The translations under genes were made by a program, and so were the position numbers. Below are positions 41,768-52,565 of a stretch of DNA of 64,000 bases, in pieces. The stretch comes from Aplectana chamaeleonis. Taxonomy: Eukaryota > Nematoda > Chromadorea > Rhabditida > Cosmocercidae. The notes under the pieces were generated by a model. The model did no database searches. It was not told the DNA's origin and saw nothing but the letters and a program-made list of their open reading frames with translations. The first letter of the stretch is position 1; every line of letters starts with the position of its first letter. The stretch covers positions 1,116,001-1,180,000 of the forward strand of contig JAPDOI010000193.1 in assembly GCA_029168955.1 (NCBI GenBank). The letters run 5' to 3'.

Positions 41768-42790
41768 TAATAGCAAACACTACGTGTTGTGAGCTCGGTA
41801 CCATCAGGATGTCTTCCCATATATACACGCCGGAACTTATCGGTTTGGTTTGAGGAAGATAACAGCATACACGACAGTCATGCGTTCGATACCAGCAGGA
41901 TGTGTTCCGCTGCTGCTGGGCACGCGTGGTTTCGTGTCACAAATATCCCTCCACGATGTAAGCAGGAGTGGGTTCGCGTGCTAGATACGTATCGACAGAT
42001 CAAATGAAGCAGGAAGTTTATCGATACGCGTCTAGCATGTCAGCGCACTCCTCAAACTCATATCGGGATATTTGTAGTACTGCGGTTCAGCTGGAACATA
42101 GTCACTTGACCGAAACACATTCAGTACATCGGAGAGAGATAACTATTTTATTTACAAATAGGGTAACGCAGAACAACATGTCCTCTCCATTAAGCTAGTC
42201 TCATCTAATATTAAAAAGTGGTGGCATTGCCCATTCCGGAAGCAGAGAAACGTGAGCAGGGAACCTGAAGCATTTTCATGACGCCTTGCAATCGTTCTTT
42301 TTGAGTTATTTCTACTGCAAGCTGGGGTGCCCATGACTATGCAGCTATCATTGGCAGGTTGAAGCCACTAATTTTTCTGACTAATCGCGCCGATCTATCT
42401 GAAACTCAGACACTCGGGGGGGGGAGGTAGTACATTGGCTCAATAGGGGTTGTATTCCATGGCAAACATCGGATACAACCCATCGTTGTCTGCGGAGGAT
42501 GCTGCTAACGGCAGCATATGCTGCTAACGTATGCTGAGGTTCTACCCCTCCTTGTCGACAGCCTTTCTCGCAAAGAAAGGAAGAATTTGGACTACCACCC
42601 TCTTTAGCGGTGTGTGTATGATCTTTGTCACCGCCAGCAGCAAGGTCAACCTTGTCACGTTCCTCAACAAGGACATAATCTTCGCCACAGTCCACAACGA
42701 GGAAGCATTCTTCGCGAAAGGCCATGGAGACGACGGAATCAAACGGCCTGCTGTCCCCTCAGTGAGCCTGGCCGCCTTATACAGTGCGTT
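41768..42790. repeat. Interspersed repeat, right part of copy Y
   Basis: Continues copy Y after the transposon and matches 28515-29600: ~92-bp units, CTCCACGATGTAAGCAGGAG, TGACGCCTTGCAATCG, the GGCAGCATATGCTGC palindrome and the partly open 42600-42780 segment (NLVT...N..IIFATVHNEEA in one frame, similar in X). Confidence 0.7.
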
Positions 42791-43051
42791 GCAAAATTAT
42801 ACGACATACCCCAATTTCTGCGGTTTCGAACTTCGCGTGATTCGAGGAGGCAAACGGTAAACGCAAATCGATGCAGCACTCTCGGGAGCCCCGTGGGTAC
42901 GAATCCTCATAATAATTAGAGCAATTAGCAGGAAACTAGCAAAGAAAATTGTCAAAAATGACCTTTGCAAAATTATACGACATAGCTGACGTTCTCGCTG
43001 AAATTTTGATTTTAGACCATCTGTATCAGTTCGTTCATGGTAAAAACCTTA
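42791..43051. other. Short gene-free stretch
   Basis: Contains two copies of GCAAAATTATACGACATA (42790 and 42965). No further features. Confidence 0.4.
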
Positions 43052-43537
43052 AAGGCAGTGTTCACAATGATTTTCGTTCCGGAGTTTTCAACTCAAAACA
43101 ATGCGTTGGCCACCAAGTGTTACCAAAATTGCGAAGAAACGGCTTGAAACGCACTAAAACGTCTTATTTCAGTGGCAATATTCTCTGGCCTGGACTAGTT
43201 GTCCGATTGGATGAACATGTTCACAATGGTTGTCACCGGTGAAAAATTGTGTTAATCGAAAACGGAGGAATATTTTAGGTAAAACAGTATTAGTTAGGGT
43301 CCAAAGGAATGAACAGAGCAACAGAGAGTAGCGAATTCTAAAAGACGGGCCCAAAAAAGATTCCATTGTCATAACGAACAGTTCCAGTGAGAGTAGAGAG
43401 GTGGGGTGAGAGTAGAAGATTTGGTGCTCTTCTGGGGCGTTTTTCTCGATTTCTTCGTCATTTCAGTTCTACCCGGGGGCCGAACAATCGATGTTGCGAT
43501 TAATCTCAAAATCGAAGATTATCGTGAACACTGCCTT
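43052..43537. mobile_element. 486-bp MITE with AAGGCAGTGTTCAC ends
   Basis: Inverted ends AAGGCAGTGTTCACAATGAT (left) and AAGGCAGTGTTCACGATAAT (right), with TA at both flanks (43050-43051 and 43538-43539). A second, diverged end begins immediately after the shared TA, creating a perfect 40-bp palindrome at the junction. A mini version lies at 60597-60679. Non-coding. Confidence 0.7.
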
Positions 43538-43558
43538 TAAAGGCAGTGTTCACGATAA
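43519..43558. repeat. Perfect 40-bp palindrome
   Basis: Half-site TTATCGTGAACACTGCCTTT followed by its exact complement. It is the head-to-head junction of two MITE ends sharing a TA. Confidence 0.9.
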
Positions 43559-44233
43559 GAATCGCTTTTCTTCTTCTCCGCCTATTCTAAAGACGGTCCC
43601 ATGCCGTCGGTTCCTTTGGATATAACCAGTCTCGAAATGGAATGAAGAAATCTACCTCTTTATGCCACAAGTGATCTTCTTGAACGAAACAATTAATTTC
43701 GTATCTCTTCTGCTCCGAAATATCACTCACTTTCTTATATTCTTATGTTTTTTATAAGGGTTCTTTCTTAGTTAGTGGTAGTGAACGCGCAATTGCAAAC
43801 GGCGGACATTTTCAGATGCAGATTTCTGAAAGTTGGGCTCCGCAGAAAAGGTTAAGGATTTGGCATTGCTCCAAAATGTGGTGAAATTGTTTCATTAGAT
43901 TTGGCTATCAAACTCATTTTCTAAATGTAGTGAAATCGCGGCTGCGCTCCCACGCGGCTGTGCCTACGTCTCCATGCAAGCCTTTTGCCATGGGAATGTT
44001 CTTGGAACGCACCCCAGCTCAAAGTGAGGAAGCCAGTCTATACTCTGGCGAGAGCGGCAAAAGCCGCGATTATACATATGTAGGAAAATAAGGAGTCAGA
44101 TGTCCGATACCCTTTCTAGGCAAGACATCTAATCTTTCATTTCTCTGCTTTTTTTTCCTTGCAAAAGTATGAATAGGGTGTTAAAACGATCTTAACTGCG
44201 GGGAAGCTTCCCCCCCCCCAACCAGAGATTAAC
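43559..44233. other. Gene-free, paralogous fragments
   Basis: 43620-43820 resembles 29790-30060. 44090-44225 is paralogous to 38236-38390 and ends with the 9-bp target site GAGATTAAC (44225-44233). Confidence 0.5.
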
Positions 44234-44404
44234 ATAAGAACGTATCCTCTGTTTCCGAGTGTGATTTATTTGCGTTCGTTGTTGTTGTTGTTGTTGTTGC
44301 CCATCTTCCACCATAACCATTGATCCTGGATCCAAACTTCCGGTACGTAGACGGCATAATCGAAGCAAGTTTTCTAGGATCCTCTTCTTTGGAGAATCTA
44401 GGAG

Positions 44405-45152
44405 GCTAAAAGAACGAACCTCCTGAAAGCGTTGGCAGGAAGGAATTGGGGAGAAAGCAAAAAGCTGCTCACCTTGACCTACCGTGCCGTTGGACAATCT
44501 GTGATGTCCTACGCGTCTCCAGCCTGGAGCCCGCTCATTGCATCTTCTCATTGGGATCGGTTGCAAGCTTGTCAAAACACAGCTTTGAGGACCGCGACGG
44601 GAAGCCTGGCAATGGCAAGCACAACTCATCTGAGTAGCGAGACAGGAATCATGCCAGTTCGAGCTCAGTGAGATGCTGACACTCCAATATCGAACGGTTG
44701 CGACACTCGACTCTGGACACCCGTCGCACGACATGATGAAGGAGCCAGAACCGCCTAGACAGATTAGAAAACACGTCAGAACTGTCAAGCCAATGTTGGT
44801 GAAACCTGGTATTGCAGAGAGCAAAGAAGTTCACAAGGAGTTTGTAAAAGAGTTCTTGGGTAATCTGAACTGTCCCTTGCTGAGTGGACCGCCGCCGAAG
44901 ATATCCAAGGAGGAGGAGACGTTGTCAAGACCTAGCCGAGTAGCGCTGTCTCAGCTCCGAAGTGGTTTCTACTCAAAATCGCAATGGTACCTCCATAAGA
45001 TAGGAGCAGCTGATAATCCACTTTGTCCGGAATGCAGACTGGAGGAACATACAGTACCCCACAAGTTCTCATGCTCTGGAAAGCCAACGCACCTTACAAT
45101 AGAAGATCTCTGGCTCAAACCAGTGGAAGTCGCCAATTTCCTGTCACTTTGA
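44405..45152 (+). pseudogene. C-terminal fragment of a second LINE family
   Basis: Starts in the RT C-terminal region (LLKALAGRNWGESKKLLTLT, then YASPAWSPLI, QACQNTALRTATG), stops at 44669-44671, then resumes in another frame from 44673 to 45152 with CPECRLEEHTVPHKFSCSGK and ...VANFLSL. The layout is that of the PHD-APE-RT LINEs but the sequence is clearly different. It is frameshifted and 5'-truncated, with no (AAG)n tail. Confidence 0.85.
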
Positions 45153-45287
45153 TCATGCAATGATGATTCGCGTTCGTCGCGTGCGTACGCTGCGTCTCAT
45201 TCTCCCCACAATTTCTCGCTGTCTCTACCTTCGCTCCGCACAAGCGCGCGAGAGAACAGAGTAAATCTGGCTCGGAAACAGAGGATA

Positions 45288-45575
45288 AAGGCCAACCGAA
45301 CATTGCTCGGCCCGACGCGGTCACGTCACGGCTCTTGCAAACAAAAAGATGATAACCAATTGATAAAGGGTAGGGTATAAAAGAAGAGGAGAGCGGTGTG
45401 TCTTCATTGACATACCGTCCTTCTCCAGAGGTCTGCAGTTGAGGGCTTGCCTGGACTAGGAATTAGAAAAACAGCACCACCGGTGGTCAAGATATAGCAG
45501 AATCGGAATAAAAACTTAGAAAATTATAGAGCCGTGACGCGACCGCGTCGTGTCCACCAATGTTCGGTTGGCCTT
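45288..45575. mobile_element. 288-bp MITE (TA target) with an internal core promoter
   Basis: TIRs AAGGCCAACCGAACATTG, followed by inner CGACGCGGTC blocks on both sides. TA flanks at 45286-45287 and 45576-45577. The left TIR of the host element (44234-) gives the uninterrupted sequence GAGGATACGTTC, a paired empty site. The interior includes CAATTGATAAAGGGTAGGG, TATAAAAG and an initiator. Non-coding. Confidence 0.88.
45376..45409 (+). promoter_or_regulatory. TATA box plus initiator inside the 45.3-kb MITE
   Basis: TATAAAAG at 45376-45383 and TCATTG at 45404-45409. The distance from the first T to the initiator A is 30 bp, the canonical RNA polymerase II spacing. The same arrangement and flanking GAGAGCGG recur at 57809 and in the array at 47685. 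Confidence 0.55.
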
Positions 45576-45595
45576 TACGTTCTTATGAGATTAAC

Positions 45596-46259
45596 GACCT
45601 ATACCTAGGTTCTGCACACGTCCCAGGATGTCCTACACTAGTGCGAATATGGAGCTTCGGGGAACTGTTCTGCTCCTAAACAAATCATACGTATCGAATA
45701 AACGTGTTTAGACAGGTAATTGCAGGTGAACATGTTTTGTAACCCTTACCTGTGGCTATCTGTAGATTTACCTCCAGTCGAATTGTTCGGAGTAGTCCAT
45801 TGGTCCACCGCCCATAACAGGATTGAAATTAAAAATGGATTGAAGGATGAATGATTTTTCACAAACTTTATCATTAGAGTATCATTCATATCATGCATGT
45901 GGTAAACATATGCCACACAACAGAACACGGTTTTAGTCAGCTGTTCATAGGACAGCATAGTCTTCAGTTACCGGTTCATAAGACAAAACAATTCAGGTTA
46001 GCGGTTCACGAGAGCCTCTTCTTCACACTGACACCAAACCTATAGCAAAGCAATAGACCGCTCTATTGGTTGCCGTTTGGTTTGTCAAGGCTTTTTTAGT
46101 TTGCTATTCGTTGGCGGTTGATAACAACTGTGCTTTTTGATATCGAACTCACAACAGCGAGTGTCTGAGTATAGTTCAGTTCCGCAATCGCGTTCAGTCC
46201 ACATTATCACAATCGTAGAAGCGAAGCGGTTGTTTTTGAAAAATTCAACGATGAAAATG
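45596..46259. other. Gene-free paralogous block
   Basis: 45596-45640 continues the locus interrupted by the 1353-bp element. 45747-46130 repeats 39407-39780. 46140-46180 carries CGAACTCACAACAGCGAGTG. No coding support. Confidence 0.5.
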
Positions 46260-46715
46260 AAGAAATTGTGGTGAGCGCGAGGCGCTCACCAGATTTGGAT
46301 TTGATTCGCCATCGCACAACCCCCTGATCTAAGTATCAGGGTCCGGAGTAAACGTAGGAAGACCGTTCTTTTTGCATTTAATATACTTTAGAAAGGTGAA
46401 TAACTGTTCAAAAAATGGCCCGGAATGGTTACCTGAAATTCGAGAAAAAGTGTCAAAACCACGTCATTTTGGTCGAAAAATGTTAATCTCCTTTTTTTCA
46501 GTTGGCGTTCACGATCTTGTTGGAACACTTATCGTTGAGCTGGAAAGCTCATATTTGGCCAGAAAGTTGGTTATGATTGCACTTAGCTCCTGTCAAATTT
46601 TGAAGTTGGTAGCTCAATTTTTGCGGAACCTCAAAATTGAGGGTAAAGAAAGACAAAAACACGTAAACATGTTATTATAAACCATCCGACCTTTACTTAT
46701 TCGTAAAAATGAACT
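46260..46715 (-). repeat. Hairpin-terminated interspersed repeat, copy 3 (inverted)
   Basis: A minus-strand copy of the 32355-32809 family. The terminal stem-loop is GGTGAGCGC-GAG-GCGCTCACC on the plus strand: relative to the other copies both arms changed so pairing is preserved. The 102-codon frame across it has no recognisable domain. Confidence 0.65.
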
Positions 46716-47586
46716 AGTGAAATAAACACCGTTACTGATTGGCTTTTGCTCAGGATTTGACGGGGCAACGCTTCAATCAATACGGCGGGATCTCGGAAGT
46801 ACTTTTTAAAACGCCGCACTGTGTGACTCAGAAGTGCGCCACAGAACGCCGTAGAAAGTGTGCGGGACCCAAATGGGAGTGCGCAAAACGCCCTAGAAAG
46901 TGTGTGGGACCCAAATGAGAGTGCGCCGGACGCCGTAGAAAGTGTGCGGGACCCAAATGAGAGTGCGCCGGACGCCGTAGAAAGTGTGCGGGACCCACGT
47001 GGGAATGCGCTGGACGCCGTAGAAAGTGTGCGGGACCCAAATGAGAGTGCGCCGGACGCCGTAGAAAGTGTGCGGGACCCACGTGGGAGTGCGCCGGACG
47101 CCGTATAAAGTGTGCGGGACCCAAATGGGTGTGCGCAGAACGCCCTAGAAAGTGTGTGGAACCCAAATGAGAGTGCGCCGAACGCCGTAGAAAGTGTGCG
47201 GGACCCAAATGAGAGTGCGCCGGACGCCGTAGAAAGTGTGCGGGACCCACGTGGGAATGCGCCGGACGCCGTAGAAAGTGTGCGGGACCCAAATGAGAGT
47301 GCGCCGGACGCCGTAGAAAGTGTGCGGGACCCACGTGGGAGTGCGCCGGACGCCGTATAAAGTGTGCGGGACCCAAATGGGTGTGCGCAGAACGCCCTAG
47401 AAAGTGTGTGGAACTCAAATGAGAGTGCGCCGAACGCCGTAGAAAGTGTGCGGGACCCAAATGAGAGTGCGCCGGACGCCGTAGAAAGTGTGCGGGACCC
47501 ACGTGGGAGTGCGCCGGACGCCGTATAAAGTGTGCGGGACCCAAATGAGTGTGCGCAGAACGCCGTAGTGTGTGGGACCCAAATAG

Positions 47587-47886
47587 AAGCACGCCCATGC
47601 CGATCATTTTTCCGCGGGGCTACCGTAACCATTCTTGAGCAAAACATGATAACGAACGATAACATACGCTCATAACATGCGGGGTATAAAAGGACAGAGG
47701 AGCGGTATGCATTCATTCACACACCGTTCTCTTCGAGAAGCCGCCGGGAAGTGGCTGAGGAGGTCGAAATTGTGCAAACACGTTTGTTGGCTATTACGAT
47801 GTGCTCATATCCAAGCTGACACTCAGAAAAATTTTGAAGGAGGGTTACGGTAGCCCTGCGGAAAAATGATCGGCGTGAGCGTGCTT
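47587..47886. mobile_element. ~300-bp TIR module (first of seven) embedded in the array
   Basis: Ends AAGCACGCCCATGCCGATCA and, inverted, AAGCACGCTCACGCCGATCA, both continuing TTTTTCCGC(G/A)GGGCTACCGTAACC, giving ~44-bp TIRs. The flanks are minisatellite monomers (GACCCAAAT), so the module inserted into a monomer and was then amplified with it. The interior has TATAAAAG, an initiator and a TTCTCTTCGAGAA mini-hairpin. All seven copies are very similar. There is no coding capacity. Confidence 0.85.
47685..47718 (+). promoter_or_regulatory. TATA box plus initiator in the amplified module
   Basis: TATAAAAG at 47685-47692 and TCATTC at 47713-47718; first T to initiator A is 30 bp. It is repeated in the other modules; the 50.9-kb copy has lost two bases before TATA (GCGGGAATAAAAGG), altering its box to AATAAAAG. 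Confidence 0.5.
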
Positions 47887-50800
47887 GAGACCCAAATGGG
47901 TGTACGCAGAACGCCGTAGAAAGTGTGTGGGACCCAAATGAGAGTGCGTTGGACACCTTAGAAAGTTATAAAGTGTGTGGGACCCAAATGAGAGTGCGCC
48001 GGACGCCGTAGAAAGTGTGCGGGACCCAAATGGGTGTGCGCAGAACGCCGTAGTAAGTGTGTGGGACCCAAATGAGAGTGCGCCGGACGCCGTAGAAAGT
48101 GAGCGGGACCCAAATGGGCGTGCGCAGAACGCCGTAGAAAGTGTGCGGGACCCAAATGAGAGTGCGCCGGACGCCGTAGAAAGTGTGTGGTGACTGAGTG
48201 AAAGTGCGCAAGACGTCGTAGAAAGTGTGCGGGACCCAAATAGAAGCACGCCCATGCCGATCATTTTTCCGCGGGGCTACCGTAACCATTCTTGAGCAAA
48301 ACATGATAACGAACGATAACACACGCTCATAACATGCGGGGTATAAAAGGACAGAGGAGCGGTATGCATTCATTCACACACCGTTCTCTTCGAGAAGCCG
48401 CCGGGAAGTGGCTGAGGAGGTCGAAATTGTGCAAACACGTTTGTTGGCTATTACGATGTGCTCATATCCAAGCTGACACTCAGAAAATTTTTGAAGGAGG
48501 GTTACGGTAGCCCTGCGGAAAAATGATCGGCGTGAGCGTGCTTGAGACCCAAATGGGTGTACGCAGAACGCCGTAGAAAGTGTGTGGGACCCAAATGAGA
48601 GTGCGTTGGACACCTTAGAAAGTTATAAAGTGTGCGGGACCCAAGTGGGAGTGCGACGGACGCCGTAGAAAGCGTGCGGGACCCAAATGGGTGTGCGCAG
48701 AACGCCGTAGTAAGTGTGTGGGACCCAAATGAGAGTGCGCCGGACGCCGTAGAAAGTGTGCGGGACCCAAATGAGAGTGCGCAGAACGCCGTAGTAAGTG
48801 TGTGGGACCCAAATGAGAGTGCGCCGGACGCCGTAGAAAGTGTGTGGTGACTGAGTGAAAGTGCGCAAGACGTCGTAGAAAATGTGCGGGACCCAAATAG
48901 AAGCACGCCCATACCGATCATTTTTCCGCAGGGCTACCGTAACCATTCTTGAGCAAAACATGATAACGAACGATAACACACGCTCATAACATGCGGGGTA
49001 TAAAAGGACAGAGGAGCGGTATGCATTCATTCACACACCGTTCTCTTCGAGAAGCCGCCGGGAAGTGGCTGAGGAGGTCGAAATTGTGCAAACACGTTTG
49101 TTGGCTATTACGATGTGCTCATATCCAAGCTGACACTCAGAAAATTTTTGAAGGAGGGTTACGGTAGCCCTGCGGAAAAATGATCGGCGTGAGCGTGCTT
49201 GAGACCCAAATGGGTGTACGCAGAACGCCGTAGAAAGTGTGTGGGACCCAAATGAGAGTGCGTTGGACACCTTAGAAAGTTATGAAGTGTGCGGGACCCA
49301 AGTGGGAGTGCGCCGGACGCCGTAGAAAGTGTGCGGGACCCAAATGGGTGTGCGCAGAACGCCGTAGTAAGTGTGTGGGACCCAAATGAGAGTGCGCCGG
49401 ACGCCGTAGAAAGTGAGCGGGACCCAAATGGGCGTGCGCAGAGCGCCGTAGAAAGTGTGCGGGACCCAAATGAGAGTGCGCCGGACGCCGTAGAAAGTGT
49501 GTGGTGACTGAGTGAAAGTGCGCAAGACGTCGTAGAAAGTGTGCGGGACCCAAATAGAAGCACGCCCATGCCGATCATTTTTCCGCGGGGCTACCGTAAC
49601 CATTCTTGAGCAAAACATGATAACGAACGATAACACACGCTCATAACATGCGGGGTATAAAAGGACAGAGGAGCGGTATGCATTCATTCACACACCGTTC
49701 TCTTCGAGAAGCCGCCGGGAAGTGGCTGAGGAGGTCGAAATTGTGCAAACACGTTTGTTGGCTATTACGATGTGCTCATATCCAAGCTGACACTCAGAAA
49801 ATTTTTGAAGGAGGGTTACGGTAGCCCTGCGGAAAAATGATCGGCGTGAGCGTGCTTGAGACCCAAATGGGTGTACGCAGAACGCCGTAGAAAGTGTGTG
49901 GGACCCAAATGAGAGTGCGTTGGACACCTTAGAAAGTTATAAAGTGTGTGGGACCCAAATGAGAGTGCGCCGGACGCCGTAGAAAGTGTGCGGGACCCAA
50001 ATGGGTGTGCGCAGAACGCCGTAGTAAGTGTGTGGGACCCAAATGAGAGTGCGCCGGACGCCGTAGAAAGTGAGCGGGACCCAAATGGGCGTGCGCAGAA
50101 CGCCGTAGAAAGTGTGCGGGACCCAAATGAGAGTGCGCCGGACGCCGTAGAAAGTGTGTGGTGACTGAGTGAAAGTGCGCAAGACGTCGTAGAAAGTGTG
50201 CGGGACCCAAATAGAAGCACGCCCATGCCGATCATTTTTTCCGCGGGGCTACCGTAACCATTCTTGAGCAAAACATGATAACGAACGATAACACACGCTC
50301 ATAACATGCGGGGTATAAAAGGACAGAGGAGCGGTATGCATTCATTCACACACCGTTCTCTTCGAGAAGCCGCCGGGAAGTGGCTGAGGAGGTCGAAATT
50401 GTGCAAACACGTTTGTTGGCTATTACGATGTGCTCATATCCAAGCTGACACTCAGAAAATTTTTGAAGGAGGGTTACGGTAGCCCTGCGGAAAAATGATC
50501 GGCGTGAGCGTGCTTGAGACCCAAATGGGTGTACGCAGAACGCCGTAGAAAGTGTGTGGGACCCAAATGAGAGTGCGTTGGACACCTTAGAAAGTTATAA
50601 AGTGTGTGGGACCCAAATGAGAGTGCGCCGGACGCCGTAGAAAGTGTGCAGGACCCAAATGGGTGTGCGCAGAACGCCGTAGTAAGTGTGTGGGACCCAA
50701 ATGAGAGTGCGCCGGACGCCGTAGAAAGTGAGCGGGACCCAAATGGGCGTGCGCAGAACGCCGTAGAAAGTGTGCGAGACCCAAATGAGAGTGCGCCGGA

Positions 50801-52565
50801 GGCCGTAGAAAGTGTGTGGTGACTGAGTGAAAGTGCGCAAGACGTCGTAGAAAGTGTGCAGGACCCAAATAGAAGCACGCCCATGCCGATCATTTTTCCG
50901 CGGGGCTACCGTAACCATTCTTGAGCAAAACATGATAACGAACGATAACACACGCTCATAACATGCGGGAATAAAAGGACAGAGGAGCGGTATGCATTCA
51001 TTCACACACCGTTCTCTTCGAGAAGCCGCCGGGAAGTGGCTGAGGAGGTCGAAATTGTGCAAACACGTTTGTTGGCTGTTACGATGTGCTCATATCCAAG
51101 CTGACACTCAGAAAATTTTTGAAGGAGGGTTACGGTAGCCCTGCGGAAAAATGATCGGCGTGAGCGTGCTTGAGACCCAAATGGGTGTACGCAGAACGCC
51201 GTAGAAAGTGTGTGGGACCCAAATGAGAGTGCGTTGGACACCTTAGAAAGTTATAAAGTGTGCGGGACCCAAGTGGGAGTGCGACGGACGCCGTAGAAAG
51301 TGTGCGGGACCCAAATGGGTGTGCGCAGAACGCCCTAGAAAGTGTGTGAGACCCAAATGAGAGTGCGCCGGACGCCGTAGAAAGTGTGCGGGACCCAAGT
51401 GGGAGTGCGCCGGACGCCGTAGAAAGTGTGCGGGACCCAAATGGGTGTGCGCAGAACGCCCTAGAAGGTGTGTGGGACCCAAATGAGAGTGCGCCGGACG
51501 CCGTAGAAAGTGTGCGGGACCCAAATGAAAGTGCGCCGGACGCCGTAGAAAGTGTGCGGGACCCACGTGGGAATGCGCTGGACGCCGTAGAAAGTGTGCG
51601 GGACCCAAATGAGAGTGCGCCGGACGCCGTAGAAAGTGTGCGGGACCCAAATGGGTGTGCGCAGAACGCCCTAGAAAGTGTGTGGAACCCAAATGAGAGT
51701 GCGCCGGACGCCGTAGAAAGTGTGCGGGACCCAAATGAGAGTGCGCCGGACGCCGTACAAAGTGTGCGGGACCCAAATGAGAGTGCGCCGGACGCTGTAG
51801 AAAGTGTGCGGGACCCAAATGAGAGTGCGCCGGACGCCGTAGAAAGTGTGCGGGACCCAAATGAGAGTGCGCCGGACGCCGTAGAAAGTGTGCGGGACCC
51901 ACGTGGGAGTGCGCCGGACGCCGTATAAAGTGTGCGGGACCCAAATGGGTGTGCGCAGAACGCCGTAGTAAGTGTGTGGGACCCAAATGAGAGTGCGCCG
52001 GACGCCGTAGAAAGTGTGCGGGACCCAAATGGGCGTGCGCAGAACGCCGTAGAAAGTGTGCGGGACCCAAATGAGAGTGCGCCGGACGCCGTAGAAAGTG
52101 TGTGGTGACTAAGTGAAAGTGCGCAAGACGTCGTAGAAAGTGTGCGGGACCCAAATAGAAGCACGCCCATGCCGATCATTTTTCCGCAGGGCTACCGTAA
52201 CCATTCTTGAGCAAAACATGATAACGAACGATAACACACGCTCATAACATGCGGGGTATAAAAGGGCAGAGGAGCGGTATGCATTCATTCACTTACCGTT
52301 CTCTTCGAGAAGCCGCCGGGAAGTGGCTGAGGGGGTCGAAATTGTGCAAACACGTTTGTTGGCTATTACGATGTGCTCATATCCAAGCTGACACTCAGAA
52401 AATTTTTGAAGGAGGGTTACGGTAGCCCTGCGGAAAAATGATCGGCGTGAGCGTGCTTGAGACCCAAATGGGTGTACGCAGAACGCCGTAGAAAGTGTGT
52501 GGGACCCAAATGAGAGTGCGTTGGACACCTTAGAAAATGCCGGACTCAAATGGGTGTGCGCAGAA

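Larger units (their letters stand above)
44234..45586. mobile_element. 1353-bp TIR element with 9-bp TSD carrying LINE debris
   Basis: Ends ATAAGAACGTATCCTCTGTT and its complement, about 26 bp in all once the nested MITE near the right end is removed. The TSD GAGATTAAC is exact at 44225-44233 and 45587-45595. The paralogous locus at 38384-38420 has a single uninterrupted GAGACTAAC, confirming the boundaries. A 9-bp TSD suggests a Mutator-like or foldback element. Its cargo is a LINE 3' end with a (CAA)n tail (44278-44400, minus), a LINE RT fragment (44405-45152, plus) and a GC-rich repeat. Confidence 0.85.
46842..52565. repeat. Large 42-bp minisatellite with a 657-bp higher-order repeat
   Basis: The monomer is GTGTGCGGGACCCAAATGAG followed by AGTGCGCCGGACGCCGTAGAAA (42 bp). 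Runs of monomers are broken by seven copies of a ~300-bp TIR module (starting 47587, 48244, 48901, 49558, 50215, ~50873 and ~52158). The first six starts are ~657 bp apart; the last interval is ~1.29 kb, with about 15 extra monomers. Because 42 is a multiple of three, frames of up to 349 codons stay open in several registers on both strands; these are not genes. Confidence 0.95.

Noticed and set aside
44192..44824. A 210-codon minus-strand frame ending in a Gln run
   Set aside because: It joins antisense of one LINE fragment to the 3' end of another; the Gln run is the (CAA)n tail.
46697..52179. Open frames of 240-350 codons rich in SFGSRTLSTA or HLGPAHFLRR repeats
   Set aside because: They are translations of a 42-bp (14-codon) minisatellite that is open in several frames on both strands; no start context, splice sites or domain.
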